DNA of 64,000 bases from Enterococcus mundtii (GTDB taxonomy: Bacteria > Bacillota > Bacilli > Lactobacillales > Enterococcaceae): NCBI RefSeq assembly GCF_013394305.1, contig NZ_AP019810.1:3048344-3112343 (forward strand), read 5' to 3'. The notes beneath the pieces are model-generated. The model was not told the DNA's origin. It worked only from the letters and a program-made list of their open reading frames with translations, and did not search any database. The translations under genes and the position numbers were made by a program. Positions 43,321 to 52,082 of the stretch are shown here, one piece after another; position 1 is the stretch's first letter; every line of letters starts with the position of its first letter.

Positions 43321-43358
43321 AAAGACAATGACCGTACCAGCGGTGATTGTCTTTTTTT
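43321..43358 (+). terminator. Second hairpin terminator in the trpXYZ leader
   Basis: AAAGACAATGACCG (43321-43334) pairs with CGGTGATTGTCTTT (43341-43354), one mismatch, then more T. It lies just after the attenuator terminator and before trpX. Confidence 0.75.
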
Positions 43359-43429
43359 GTTCATTCGCTCGAAGTTACAAACGTAGCCGATTTATTTAAA
43401 AAAATACATAACAAAAAGGGGAAATAAAA

Positions 43430-44455
43430 ATGAAAAATAAACGATTGATCGCAGTAATCGCACTGATACTTATCTATTTGACCGGTACATTTATCTACGA
43501 AACGATCAAGGATCAGCCACCTGTTGAAGGAAATCGAACAGGTGATAAGAAAGTTGTTGGGGTCTTACAGTTCGTTAGTCACCCTGCGTTAGATGAAATC
43601 TATCGAGGGATCAAAGATGGATTAAAAGAGTCAGGTTTGGAAGAAGGACGAAACCTAGAAATCAATTTCCAAAATGGTCAAGCCGACCAAAGTAAGTTAG
43701 CAACCATGAGTCAACAATTGGTTCAAAATAATCCAGACGTTCTCGTAGGCATTGCGACACCAGCAGCACAAGCCATCGCAAACACCACAAAAGATATCCC
43801 ACTTGTCTTGGGCGCAGTGACTGATCCTGTAGGGGCAGGGCTAGTAAAAAGTTTAGAAGCACCAGGGGGCAACATCACAGGAGTTTCTGACCAACCGCCT
43901 GTGGAAGCGCAGATCCAGTTAGCGACAGAACTATTACCAAAAGCAAAAACGGTCGGGATTCTTTATGCATCATCAGAAGACAATTCACGTTATCAAGTCA
44001 GTCAAGCAGAAGAAGCGGTAAAAGCCAAAGGACTAACACCAGTGAAGTATGCCGTCCCTTCAACGAATGAAATTGCACAAACCGTCCAAGTCATGAGCCA
44101 ATCAGTTGATTTTATCTATGTTCCTTTAGATAACACGATTGCTAACGCGATGCAAACGGTCATCAAAGAAGCAAATAAAGCAGATATCCCAGTAATTCCT
44201 TCTGTCGATACGATGGTCGAACAAGGCGGATTAGCGACAATCGGGATCAATCAATACGAATTAGGTGTACAAACAGGTAAAATGGCAGCCGCTTTAGCAA
44301 ATGGGAAAGAACCAGCCACCACCCCTGTCTATGTGTTTGATAAAGGCGATATCATCGTCAATGAAAAACAAGCAGAACTGTTAGGAATCACGATTCCTGA
44401 ATCCATCAAACAAGATGCAAAAGTACTGACAGAGATCAAGGAGGAAGAACAATGA
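43430..44455 (+). CDS. trpX: Tryptophan ABC transporter substrate-binding protein
   Basis: 341 residues of the ABC_sub_bind family. An N-terminal helix (about 5-23) acts as a signal anchor; no lipobox Cys is present, so it is probably held by the uncleaved helix. Binding-protein blocks such as VVGVLQFVSHPALDEIYRG and VTDPVGAGLVKS are typical of TrpX. Tryptophan specificity is supported by the Trp leader peptide upstream. It overlaps trpY by 4 bases. Confidence 0.88.
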   Translation: MKNKRLIAVIALILIYLTGTFIYETIKDQPPVEGNRTGDKKVVGVLQFVSHPALDEIYRGIKDGLKESGLEEGRNLEINFQNGQADQSKLATMSQQLVQNNPDVLVGIATPAAQAIANTTKDIPLVLGAVTDPVGAGLVKSLEAPGGNITGVSDQPPVEAQIQLATELLPKAKTVGILYASSEDNSRYQVSQAEEAVKAKGLTPVKYAVPSTNEIAQTVQVMSQSVDFIYVPLDNTIANAMQTVIKEANKADIPVIPSVDTMVEQGGLATIGINQYELGVQTGKMAAALANGKEPATTPVYVFDKGDIIVNEKQAELLGITIPESIKQDAKVLTEIKEEEQ

Positions 44456-45333
44456 TCGTATCCGCAATTTCACAAGGTATGTTATGGGCCATATTAGGTT
44501 TAGGGATTTTTATGACTTACCGCATTTTAGATTTCCCTGATATGACAACAGAAGGTTCATTCCCGCTTGGTGGGGCTGTCTGTGTAACAGCGATCACGCA
44601 TGGCGTTAGTCCATTATTGGCAACGATTCTAGGGGTTTTGGCCGGAATGGCAGCTGGACTTGTTACAGGCTTACTTTATACAAAAGGAAAGATTCCAGTC
44701 ATCTTAGCCGGTATCTTAGTAATGTCAGGTTTAAACTCAGTTATCTTGTTCGTGATGCGCACACCCAACCTTTCATTGTTGAATCATCCAGTCTTACAAG
44801 ATGTGTTCCACGCACTACATTTACCGAATTATTTTGACACTGTCTTATTAGGATTATTATCGCTGGGCTTATTGATCAGCGTATTGATCTTCTTCTTCAA
44901 TACAGATCTAGGGCAAGGCTATATTGCCACTGGGGATAATGAGACAATGGCACGTTCATTAGGAATCAAAACCGACCGCATGAAAATCTTAGGTTTGACT
45001 TTATCTAACGGAGTAATTGCTTTATCAGGCGCATTGATCGCTCAAAACGATGGCTATGCGGATGTCAATAAAGGAATCGGCGTGATCGTGATCGGACTAG
45101 CTTCAATCATCATCGGGGAAGTCATTTTCCAAGAGTTGACATTGATCGAGCGTTTACTAGCAATCGTTGTCGGAAGCATCATCTATCAACTATTGATTTT
45201 AGCTGTTATCAAATTAGGTTTTGATACGACTTATCTGAAATTATTCTCAGCGATCATCTTAGCGGCTTGCCTGATGATCCCACAAGTAAAACAAGCATTG
45301 AAATTAAAAACTGGCTTTGAAAAGGAGGTCTAA
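44452..45333 (+). CDS. trpY: Tryptophan ABC transporter permease
   Basis: 293 residues, about eight membrane helices, of the branched-chain-amino-acid-type permease superfamily. MTYRILDFPDMTTEGSFPLGGAV and the GLASIIIGEVIF loop are characteristic of the TrpY/YufP-like group. Coupled to trpX by overlap and followed 2 bases later by trpZ. Confidence 0.88.
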   Translation: MIVSAISQGMLWAILGLGIFMTYRILDFPDMTTEGSFPLGGAVCVTAITHGVSPLLATILGVLAGMAAGLVTGLLYTKGKIPVILAGILVMSGLNSVILFVMRTPNLSLLNHPVLQDVFHALHLPNYFDTVLLGLLSLGLLISVLIFFFNTDLGQGYIATGDNETMARSLGIKTDRMKILGLTLSNGVIALSGALIAQNDGYADVNKGIGVIVIGLASIIIGEVIFQELTLIERLLAIVVGSIIYQLLILAVIKLGFDTTYLKLFSAIILAACLMIPQVKQALKLKTGFEKEV

Positions 45334-45335
45334 CG

Positions 45336-46106
45336 ATGACAGCTATCTTAACGATCAAAAATGGTAGAAAAGTAGTCAACAATGGGATGCACGAAGAAAA
45401 AGTATTATTGGATGATATCCAATTGACCATCAATGAAGGAGATTTTATCACTGTTCTTGGCGGTAATGGGGCGGGCAAAAGTACTTTGTTCAATACGATT
45501 GCCGGAACATTACAATTAAGTCAAGGTGGGGTTTATTTCAAAGACCAGCCAATCACTAAGTTATCAGAAGAAGCACGAGCTTTATTTCTATCACGCGTAT
45601 TCCAAGACCCAAAAATGGGGACTGCACCACGGATGACCGTGGCAGAAAATCTATTGTTAGCCCAAAAACGAGGTGAGAAACGGCCGCTTCGTTTGCGTCA
45701 ATTGAAAAACCAAAAAGAAGCGTTCTATAAAATATGCCAAGAAGTAGGCAATGGATTAGAGCAACATTTAGATACACCTGCTGGCGAATTGTCAGGGGGG
45801 CAACGACAAGCCTTAAGTTTATTGATGGCAACGATCAAAGCGCCAGAATTACTTTTATTGGATGAACATACCGCAGCACTAGATCCTAAGACAGCCAAGC
45901 TGCTGATGGAATTGACCAACCAACGCATCACAGAGCAAAAGTTAACATGCTTGATGATCACGCACCGTATGGAAGATGCTTTGAACTATGGGAATCGCTT
46001 GATCGTCTTACAAAAAGGCCGGATCGTCAAAGACTTAGCGAAAGAAGAAAAACAAGCATTATCCATGAACGATCTCTTACACTTCTTCGAAGAAGTCATC
46101 GATTAG
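45336..46106 (+). CDS. trpZ: Tryptophan ABC transporter ATP-binding protein
   Basis: 256 residues. Walker A GGNGAGKST, Q-loop, signature LSGGQRQ, Walker B LLLLDEHTAALDP and switch His in MITHRMEDAL are intact. It energises import through TrpY. Last gene of the transporter operon. Confidence 0.9.
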   Translation: MTAILTIKNGRKVVNNGMHEEKVLLDDIQLTINEGDFITVLGGNGAGKSTLFNTIAGTLQLSQGGVYFKDQPITKLSEEARALFLSRVFQDPKMGTAPRMTVAENLLLAQKRGEKRPLRLRQLKNQKEAFYKICQEVGNGLEQHLDTPAGELSGGQRQALSLLMATIKAPELLLLDEHTAALDPKTAKLLMELTNQRITEQKLTCLMITHRMEDALNYGNRLIVLQKGRIVKDLAKEEKQALSMNDLLHFFEEVID

Positions 46107-46129
46107 TCATTCGAGAACGCTATCTCCGT

Positions 46130-46159
46130 TTGACAAGTTTGTTTCCTTCAATTTATACT
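46130..46159 (+). promoter_or_regulatory. Probable promoter of aroE
   Basis: TTGACA (46130-46135) and TATACT (46154-46159), 18-base spacer, 129 bases before aroE. Confidence 0.6.
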
Positions 46160-46218
46160 TGTGATAGCAGGTATAATAACAATCAAAATCAATACGATTC
46201 ATATCAGAAAAATGATTG

Positions 46219-46266
46219 ATGCCGCTTGTTCCTTCGTAGGTTCTACGAATGGACGCGGCATTTTTA
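46219..46266 (+). terminator. Leader hairpin with T run between the aroE promoter and aroE
   Basis: ATGCCGC (from 46219) pairs with GCGGCAT (ending 46261), with an inner CTTCGTAG/CTACGAA stem, followed by TTTTT. It ends read-through from trpXYZ or acts as an aroE attenuator, because it lies downstream of the promoter at 46130. Confidence 0.7.
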
Positions 46267-46287
46267 GCGTATTATAGGAGGCGTTCC

Positions 46288-47148
46288 ATGATTTCAGGAA
46301 AAACAAGATTAGCAGGGATTTTTGCATCTCCCGTTACCCATAGTTTATCTCCATTGATGCATAATACAGCCTTTCAAGCTCGTTCGATCGATGCTGTTTA
46401 CTTGGCATTCACAGTCGATCAGTCGAATCTTATGCAGGCGGTTGAAAGCATTCGTACATTCAATATGTTAGGTGTCAATCTTTCCATGCCTAACAAAACA
46501 GCAGTTATTCCTTATTTAGATGAATTAAGTCAAGAAGCGCAGTTGATAGGTGCTGTTAATACAATCGTTCATCGAGACAACCGCTTGATCGGCTATAATA
46601 CGGATGGCATGGGCTTCATGCGTTCAGTACACGAAGCGGGTGTCGCAATCAAAAACAAAAAAATAATCATGCTAGGTGCAGGTGGCGCAGCGAAAGCAAT
46701 CGTTGTTCAAGTGGCGTTAGATCAAGCAAAAGAAATCGTCATCTATAAACGGAAGAATGCTACTTTTGCGAGTGTCGTTGCGGATTTTGAGAGAGTTGCG
46801 GAACAAACCAACTGTTCCATCATCGTCAAAGATTATGCAGATACTGAGCAGTTGAAAAAAGATCTAGAAGATACGGACCTTTTGATCAATGGTACCGATA
46901 TGGGCATGGGCGCAAAAAAAGAGTCGATGCCAATTGATCCTCAGTTTCTCCATAAGAAACTCGCAGTTTTTGATTTGATTTATTCCCCTAAAGAAACACG
47001 CTTTCTAAAAGAAGCCAAAGCAATCGGTTGTCTCATACGAAATGGGCTAGGGATGCTGATGTACCAAGGAGCAATTGCCTTTGAGCTTTGGACAGGCGAG
47101 ACCATGCCGATTGAAGAGATCCAACCTTTACTCGTTTCAAAGAGATGA
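46288..47148 (+). CDS. aroE: Shikimate dehydrogenase
   Basis: 286 residues from the ATG at 46288, with AGGAGGCG upstream; a longer frame from 46249 runs through the leader hairpin. It reduces 3-dehydroshikimate with NADPH in the aromatic amino acid pathway. Shikimate-binding SHSLSPLMHN and the catalytic Lys in MPNKTAVIPYLD are present, with the GAGGAAKAIV dinucleotide loop. It is next to the tryptophan transporter, giving a small aromatic amino acid cluster. An inverted repeat, CTCGTTTCA/TGAAACGAG, spans the stop codon. Confidence 0.93.
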   Translation: MISGKTRLAGIFASPVTHSLSPLMHNTAFQARSIDAVYLAFTVDQSNLMQAVESIRTFNMLGVNLSMPNKTAVIPYLDELSQEAQLIGAVNTIVHRDNRLIGYNTDGMGFMRSVHEAGVAIKNKKIIMLGAGGAAKAIVVQVALDQAKEIVIYKRKNATFASVVADFERVAEQTNCSIIVKDYADTEQLKKDLEDTDLLINGTDMGMGAKKESMPIDPQFLHKKLAVFDLIYSPKETRFLKEAKAIGCLIRNGLGMLMYQGAIAFELWTGETMPIEEIQPLLVSKR

Positions 47149-47262
47149 AACGAGTGATATCAAAGGATTCGTTAGCTTTTAGTTAAATTTACAGCGATCT
47201 TACTGTTTTTCATTAAGAAGTATCGTATGATTTTACTGAGTTGAACAAAGGGAGGAAATCAA

Positions 47263-48411
47263 ATGAGTCGGATGGATCGCTATCAGAACATCCATAAAAA
47301 AGCAAAACCAATCAAAGAAAAGTCATCGCCGCTATCTTGGCGACGCGCAAGTAAGAAACAGGCAGAGCCTGAAGAGGAAGCAATCCCTTCTTACGAACAA
47401 ACTTATGAAGAACGTCCAAGTGATTCTCGATACTCAACGCCTTACGAAGAACACGTTCATTCAGAACAACCACCCCAGAAAAAAGGACTCTTTAAAAAGA
47501 AACAGCCCAAAGGTCCACGTAAGAAGCGGTCTTGGTGGAAAATCATTTTAGGAATTTTACTAGTCTTGTTTGTCTTTTCACTGATTTCATTTTTCGTCGG
47601 CAAGTTCGTGGCTGAAAATGATCAGTCACTGGAACCAGCGACTTCAGAAACATTCAATGGCACCCAATCAACAAGCGGCGCACACAATATTTTGATTTTA
47701 GGAAGCGATACAAGGGGTGAAGATGCGGGACGAGCAGATACGATCATGGTTCTGCAATTAGATGGACCAGCTCGTAAACCCAAATTGATCTCATTCATGC
47801 GGGATAGCTTCGTGACGATCCCTGGGGTCGGAGACAATAAAATCAATGCAGCTTATGCTTATGGTGGCGCTGAGTTAGTCCGACAAACCTTGTTAGAAAA
47901 CTTTGGGCTGAACTGTCAATACTACATGAAAGTCGATTTCAAATCATTCGAAAAAGTGATTGATGCCATGTTCATGAATGGCGTGTCGATCGATGCTGAA
48001 AAAGACTTGAATCTAGACGGTGTTGATATCGCTAAAGGCAAACAACGGATGGACGGTCATGTGCTGTTGCAATATGCGCGTTTCCGGATGGATGAAGAAG
48101 GCGACTTCGGTCGCGTCCGCAGACAGCAACAAGTAATGGATGCGATTTTTGGACAACTAAAAAATCCATTGAACTTGATCCGCGCGCCATATGCTGCCGG
48201 AAAAGCAATCGGTTATACATCCACCGATGTACCGATGACTTTTTTAGTCAGAAATAGTTTCTCTATCTTACGTGGTGCTGGCGGAATCGACCGTTTAAGT
48301 GTCCCAGCTGATAATACTTGGAGCTATGGTCAAAGTGATTATGCGGGTAGTATCCTCGTATTAGATAAACAAATGAACCGTGAAAAGATTGAACAATTTT
48401 TGAGTAAATGA
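47263..48411 (+). CDS. LytR-CpsA-Psr (LCP) family cell-wall ligase
   Basis: 382 residues. A long charged cytosolic N-terminal region (about 1-90, Pro/Glu/Lys rich), one membrane helix (about 92-117) and the extracellular LCP domain. Catalytic-type residues appear in ILGSDTRGEDAGRADTIMVL and SFMRDSFVTIPG, with the later Arg-rich block QYARFRMDEEGDFGRVRRQQQ. LCP enzymes transfer teichoic acids or other glycopolymers from lipid carriers to peptidoglycan. GGGAGG ribosome site. Alone, with its own terminator. Confidence 0.9.
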   Translation: MSRMDRYQNIHKKAKPIKEKSSPLSWRRASKKQAEPEEEAIPSYEQTYEERPSDSRYSTPYEEHVHSEQPPQKKGLFKKKQPKGPRKKRSWWKIILGILLVLFVFSLISFFVGKFVAENDQSLEPATSETFNGTQSTSGAHNILILGSDTRGEDAGRADTIMVLQLDGPARKPKLISFMRDSFVTIPGVGDNKINAAYAYGGAELVRQTLLENFGLNCQYYMKVDFKSFEKVIDAMFMNGVSIDAEKDLNLDGVDIAKGKQRMDGHVLLQYARFRMDEEGDFGRVRRQQQVMDAIFGQLKNPLNLIRAPYAAGKAIGYTSTDVPMTFLVRNSFSILRGAGGIDRLSVPADNTWSYGQSDYAGSILVLDKQMNREKIEQFLSK

Positions 48412-48428
48412 TCGTTGATGTTTTGTTA

Positions 48429-48474
48429 AAAAGGCTTTTCTAGAAGTATTTAGTTCTAGAAGAGTCTTTTTGTG
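48429..48474 (+). terminator. Terminator after the LCP gene
   Basis: AAAAAGGCTTTTCTAGAA pairs with TTCTAGAAGAGTCTTTTT, ending in T. Confidence 0.8.
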
Positions 48475-48574
48475 ATGTTAATTTATTTTGCTTGCTATAA
48501 GAATAGTTTTATAATTGATTTACTTATTTGAGTACGTCAAAATATAGGTAATAAATGCAAAAAGGAGAAGGAAA

Positions 48575-48838
48575 ATGTCTAATACTACTTTAAATCCGAG
48601 TACTGCACGAAAAAAATTTTATCAATTGTTAAAAGAAGTGAATGAAAATCATACAGAAATCGAGATTATTAGTGAGCGTAATGAGAATAACGCGGTCTTG
48701 ATTGGTTTAGAAGATTGGCGAGCAATCAAAGAAACGCTATTTTTGGAACAAATTGGTACACTTGACATCGTAAAGAAAAGAGAACAAGACGATACGGGAT
48801 TTATAAATGTAGACGATATTGATTGGGATGACCTTTGA
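48575..48838 (+). CDS. YefM/Axe-like type II antitoxin
   Basis: 87 residues of the Phd/YefM family: an N-terminal DNA-binding half (STARKKFYQLLKEVNENH) and an acidic C-terminal toxin-neutralising tail (VDDIDWDDL). AAAAAGGAGAAGG upstream. The TGATG junction overlaps the toxin start by one base, the classical arrangement. It may autorepress the operon. The toxin partner is broken (next feature). Confidence 0.85.
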   Translation: MSNTTLNPSTARKKFYQLLKEVNENHTEIEIISERNENNAVLIGLEDWRAIKETLFLEQIGTLDIVKKREQDDTGFINVDDIDWDDL

Positions 48839-49105
48839 TGGGGAGTTATAAGGTAGTAGTTAAAAACTCAGCTGAAACAGATTTTAAAAAAGCTAAAGAG
48901 CTCTAATTTAAAAAATCAATTTCTTACTATTATCGAAACATTAAAAACTGATCCTTATTGCCCTAAACAAGCATTTGAAAAGCTAAAGCCAACTCATGAA
49001 GGAAGGTATTCAAGAAGATTGAATCGCCAACATCGAGTGGTGTATAAAATAAATGACAAAGAAAAAATTGTTGAGATTTACTCTGCATGGACTCACTATG
49101 AATAA
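48838..49105 (+). pseudogene. Frameshifted Txe/YoeB-like toxin
   Basis: The frame from the ATG at 48838 stops after 22 codons (TAA 48904-48906). A +1 frame beginning at 48896 carries the rest to 49105: KSSNLKNQFLTIIETLK, FEKLKPTHEGRYSRRLNRQH and the terminal YSAWTHYE, the Txe/YoeB endoribonuclease signature. Dropping one A at 48895-48897 restores a full toxin of about 88 residues. So either the toxin is dead and the antitoxin orphaned, or there is a base-calling error or slippage at this spot. Confidence 0.85.
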
Positions 49106-49124
49106 TCGATCAAACTATACAATA

Positions 49125-49165
49125 ATATGCCACTGAAAGTCTTCATATGACATTCAGTGGCATAT
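49125..49165. terminator. Hairpin at the left edge of the array (repeat copy 1)
   Basis: ATATGCCACTGAAAGTC pairs with GACATTCAGTGGCATAT. It lies between convergent genes; a homologous hairpin is at 54785-54825. Confidence 0.7.
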
Positions 49166-49209
49166 ATAAATAAATGAAGAAAAAACATTTTTCGAATTCA
49201 GGTTCATTA

Positions 49210-49827
49210 CTAAGGATTCAAAAATACACTGATCACTGTAAATCGTTTTCTTTTTTCATCGTAAATACTCCATAAATAGGCACCGTAACAATCACGCGCA
49301 CGATTAAAGCGATTGGAGAAGGATGTATCCCACTCGTAGATTTTTAAATGCTCTCTTTCAGGAAAGAATCGTTGATTAAGCACTAAAAATTGTTCTTTAC
49401 TCACTGTTGTTGTTTGAGTTTCATGGAAAAAGGTTTTTTCATAGGCTCCTCTATTTTTAAATAGACTATCGGGTTTGATTTCTTCTGCCTTCATCATTTT
49501 TTTATTTACATAAATTGGGTATGTTTCCCAACCTAAGTAATCAGGATCTCGCTTGATATAGATGAGTGGGTTAGCTTTAATTGAACAAAAATATTCGTTA
49601 AATTGTTCTATGCTTGTAGGCTTCCCAGTTTTTTCTCTTTGGTCGAATGCCCAATGATTACATTGTACAATTCGATTCGAAAATTCTAGATATCCTAGTA
49701 TAGCTTGCTGGTGACTGTGAATTCCTTGATAATTAGGTTCAATGAAGAAGGTATAATTAACATAAAGTGGTATATTTTATCCACTCCACTCCCAACATGC
49801 TAGTGTTTCTTTTTCTAATAGCCCCAT
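49210..49827 (-). pseudogene. C-type array paralogue with nonsense codon 17
   Basis: Start ATG at 49827 with AGGAGG upstream; the first 16 codons read MGLLEKETLACWEWSG, then TAA (49777-49779) where the intact copy at 54871-55488 has GAA. The rest of the frame is open and closely similar to that copy, ending IYDEKRKRFTVISVFLNP. So a single G-to-T change breaks an otherwise complete 205-residue gene; an internal ATG at 49497 could still give the C-terminal 95 residues. Same unrecognised family as the genes to 55488. Confidence 0.8.
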
Positions 49828-50220
49828 TTTATCCTCCTCGCAAAAATCCACTTATTATTCAGATTGAATTTCTTAACAATTTTACATTTTTTATGAGCTT
49901 ATTTTTTTACTTTTATTTCTTAAAAAATAAATCTTTGTTTCGCAGGTATGACTTGATAAAAAAACAAGATAAATAAATCAGTGAAACTTGTCGATTTCTT
50001 TATCATGCGATAATATAATCTTAAAAAGATATTTATTCTGCTTAAATACATATAAAATAACAATGAAAATAATTAGGTTTTCTGTTTGATTTTTTAGAGG
50101 TTCGGAGGATGATTATGAAATTTAAGTATACGTTTGGTGACCCAAAGATAAATAGGTCTTTTTGTAAAGTATACGAATTATACTTATTGAGTACATACAA
50201 CATTTCTAAAGGAGGTAAGG
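49828..50220. other. AT-rich spacer with one short possible ORF
   Basis: 393 AT-rich bases. One short frame, 50115-50246 (43 codons), has a good GGAGG site six bases ahead but overlaps the next gene and matches nothing I know. The sequence AGTACATACAACATTTCTA just before 50221 recurs before 53605, so it belongs to the duplicated unit. Confidence 0.45.
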
Positions 50221-50711
50221 ATGAAATTTTTAGAAAAGGAGACTAACCGATTTGTACTGACCATGGTTGAAAAAAACATCTGGATGAAAGATTTAGCAAT
50301 CAACTATGCGTTTTTTCAAGAAAAGAATAATCAAGGATACGAAAGTCACAAAAAAGCAGCTTTAGCATTTGTTACGTTCCTCATTCAAAGAAGAGGACAT
50401 GATCAAATTGAGTATACGAATAAACTTGAATTACCAGTCAATATATCAGTAACCTATTCCATAAACTTAAATTTAATGGATGCAGCAAGAATTCCAGTCG
50501 ATACTTTTTTTTCTGCACACAGCGACTTAGAAGGTCATTATATTTCAGATTATATTCCGAGAAGGAAACATTAGTCATTTATCAATGGAACAACACGTGG
50601 TCAGATTATTTCGCTTATGGAAAACATTCCGGAAAAGGAGCGTACCTTTGGACGATTTATGATCCAACAAGAAAAAGATTTACGGTATGTGGGGCATCAA
50701 CATTGAGTTGA
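50221..50711 (+). pseudogene. A-type array paralogue, internally deleted
   Basis: It opens MKFLEKETNRFVLTMVEKNI, nearly the same as the intact A-type gene at 53605, behind AGGAGG. After SDY at about codon 112 some 25 codons present in the intact copy are missing and the frame shifts; the first frame ends at 50574. The remaining C terminus (EKETLVIYQWNNTWSDYFAYGK, then GAYLWTIYD and FTVCGAS) follows in another frame to TGA at 50711. Confidence 0.8.
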
Positions 50712-50725
50712 ATGATGAGGACAGA

Positions 50726-51307
50726 ATGAAGTTATTAAAAGAAGATACGTATCAATTTAAACAAAAACTCTATTTAAGAAAATTTCCAATCAATGGACTT
50801 TTACTCGATTATGTATTTTTTGAAGAAACAGGTTATCGTGGATACTCCAGTCATCGTAAAGCCGCTCTTCAATTTATCAAAGTAATGAATGAAAAAAGAA
50901 ATATTCCAGGTCTTCTATATACAGATTTGCATTATTTCGATCACTTACCCATAGTATGTAGCCCAATAAGATTGAGTTATGCCGTAAATCCAGAATTAAT
51001 GTATGGAAAACGGATAAAGGCAGATGTTTTCTTTTCTGTTGAAAAAACAGCTTCTGGAAGCTATTTAAATTGGTATGCACAAACATTTCTTTTCCCACCA
51101 TATTCATATAGTGGGGACGAAGAAGATTTTATTTCCTTGAATAAATTATTATTCCCTAAGAAAAGTGTGTTAATCATTTATGCATGGAATAACAATTGGT
51201 CGAATTACTTTTCTCCTGGGAGAGAATGGATGGATGCCTTTCTTTGGACGATTTACGATACTGCATCGAATAAACTGACTGTCATAGGATCTTCTATGAC
51301 AGATTGA
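50726..51307 (+). CDS. B-type array paralogue, candidate immunity protein
   Basis: 193 residues, cytosolic, no signal peptide. I use the ATG at 50726 (GAGG seven bases ahead) because MKLLKEDTYQFKQ aligns with the other members; a longer frame from 50687 lies inside the preceding pseudogene. Family features: N-terminal M-x-L-L-x-x-(E/D)-T, SSHRKAALQFIKVMNEKR (about 45-62), YAVNPELMYGK (about 88-98) and the signature WNNNWSNYF...AFLWTIYD...LTVIGSS at the end. No known family recognised. Its place in the array beside a secreted RNase-like toxin suggests immunity; that is inference. Confidence 0.7.
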   Translation: MKLLKEDTYQFKQKLYLRKFPINGLLLDYVFFEETGYRGYSSHRKAALQFIKVMNEKRNIPGLLYTDLHYFDHLPIVCSPIRLSYAVNPELMYGKRIKADVFFSVEKTASGSYLNWYAQTFLFPPYSYSGDEEDFISLNKLLFPKKSVLIIYAWNNNWSNYFSPGREWMDAFLWTIYDTASNKLTVIGSSMTD

Positions 51308-51449
51308 GTTTAATTTAGTTTTTTAAATTTTTATCCTACTTAGTAGGTAAATCAAGTCACAATTATTGTTGATTAATATGTTCAAGAAAAACAATAACTA
51401 TGACGAAATAGGTATCATGTAATACATAAAACTTCGAGGAGGAAAAGAC

Positions 51450-52067
51450 ATGGAATTATTGGTAAAAGAAACGTTAGAATTAAAAAAAGGGGATGTACTT
51501 TTTCCGCATTACGTTGGTTATACATTCTTTAAGGAAAGTGATTACCAAGGAAAGGTCACCCATAAAGAGGCAATTTTGGCTTACTTAAATTATACAAGTC
51601 GCATAATAAGAACAAATCTTTGGTCATCAAAAAAACGCAAAGAAGCTGGAAAATCTGTTACCCATGAAATGTATGTAGCGAAATTTCTTGAACTAAATTC
51701 TGATTCAATTATATACACAGCAATTGATCCTACTACGTTAAACTTAGATGGCTACCCCATTGAAGTCAATGAAGAGATGATGGAAGGCATTGAACTAACT
51801 TCGGAGGAATTTTTTATGGATGGCGGGGTATATGAGGAAGCTTTTTTTGATGAATTTCATGGTACAAAGTTATCTAAGACAGACTTTAATCTGGTAAATC
51901 AACGGTTCTTTCCTTTAAAAGACAAATTAACCATCTATTCATGGAATTCAGAGTTTACAAATTACTTCAACTATCCTAGAGTATGCATCGGTGCCTATTT
52001 ATGGAGTATTTACGATACGAATACAAAGAGATTTACAGTCATTGATATTTATTTAGGCTATGAATAA
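51450..52067 (+). CDS. C-type array paralogue, candidate immunity protein
   Basis: 205 residues, ATG with GAGGAGG. It belongs to the C subtype: MELLVKETLEL, THKEAILAYLNYTSRI, VNEEMMEGIELTSEEFF, then LVNQRFFPLKDKLTIYSWNS, YLWSIYD and FTVIDIYL. It is diverged from the two minus-strand C copies, which resemble each other far more, so it was probably not part of the recent duplication. Cytosolic and acidic in character. Confidence 0.7.
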   Translation: MELLVKETLELKKGDVLFPHYVGYTFFKESDYQGKVTHKEAILAYLNYTSRIIRTNLWSSKKRKEAGKSVTHEMYVAKFLELNSDSIIYTAIDPTTLNLDGYPIEVNEEMMEGIELTSEEFFMDGGVYEEAFFDEFHGTKLSKTDFNLVNQRFFPLKDKLTIYSWNSEFTNYFNYPRVCIGAYLWSIYDTNTKRFTVIDIYLGYE

Positions 52068-52082
52068 AATTTAGAACTTAAA

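Larger units (their letters stand above)
49121..49827. repeat. Long direct repeat, left copy
   Basis: About 707 bases, from AATAATATGC through the hairpin and the whole C-type minus-strand gene, closely match 54781-55488 in the same orientation. The two copies bracket the plus-strand paralogue array. Confidence 0.75.

Noticed and set aside
43125-43360. T-box controlling trpXYZ
   Set aside because: The leader lacks the GGTGGTACCGCG core; the Trp-codon leader ORF and alternative hairpins fit better.
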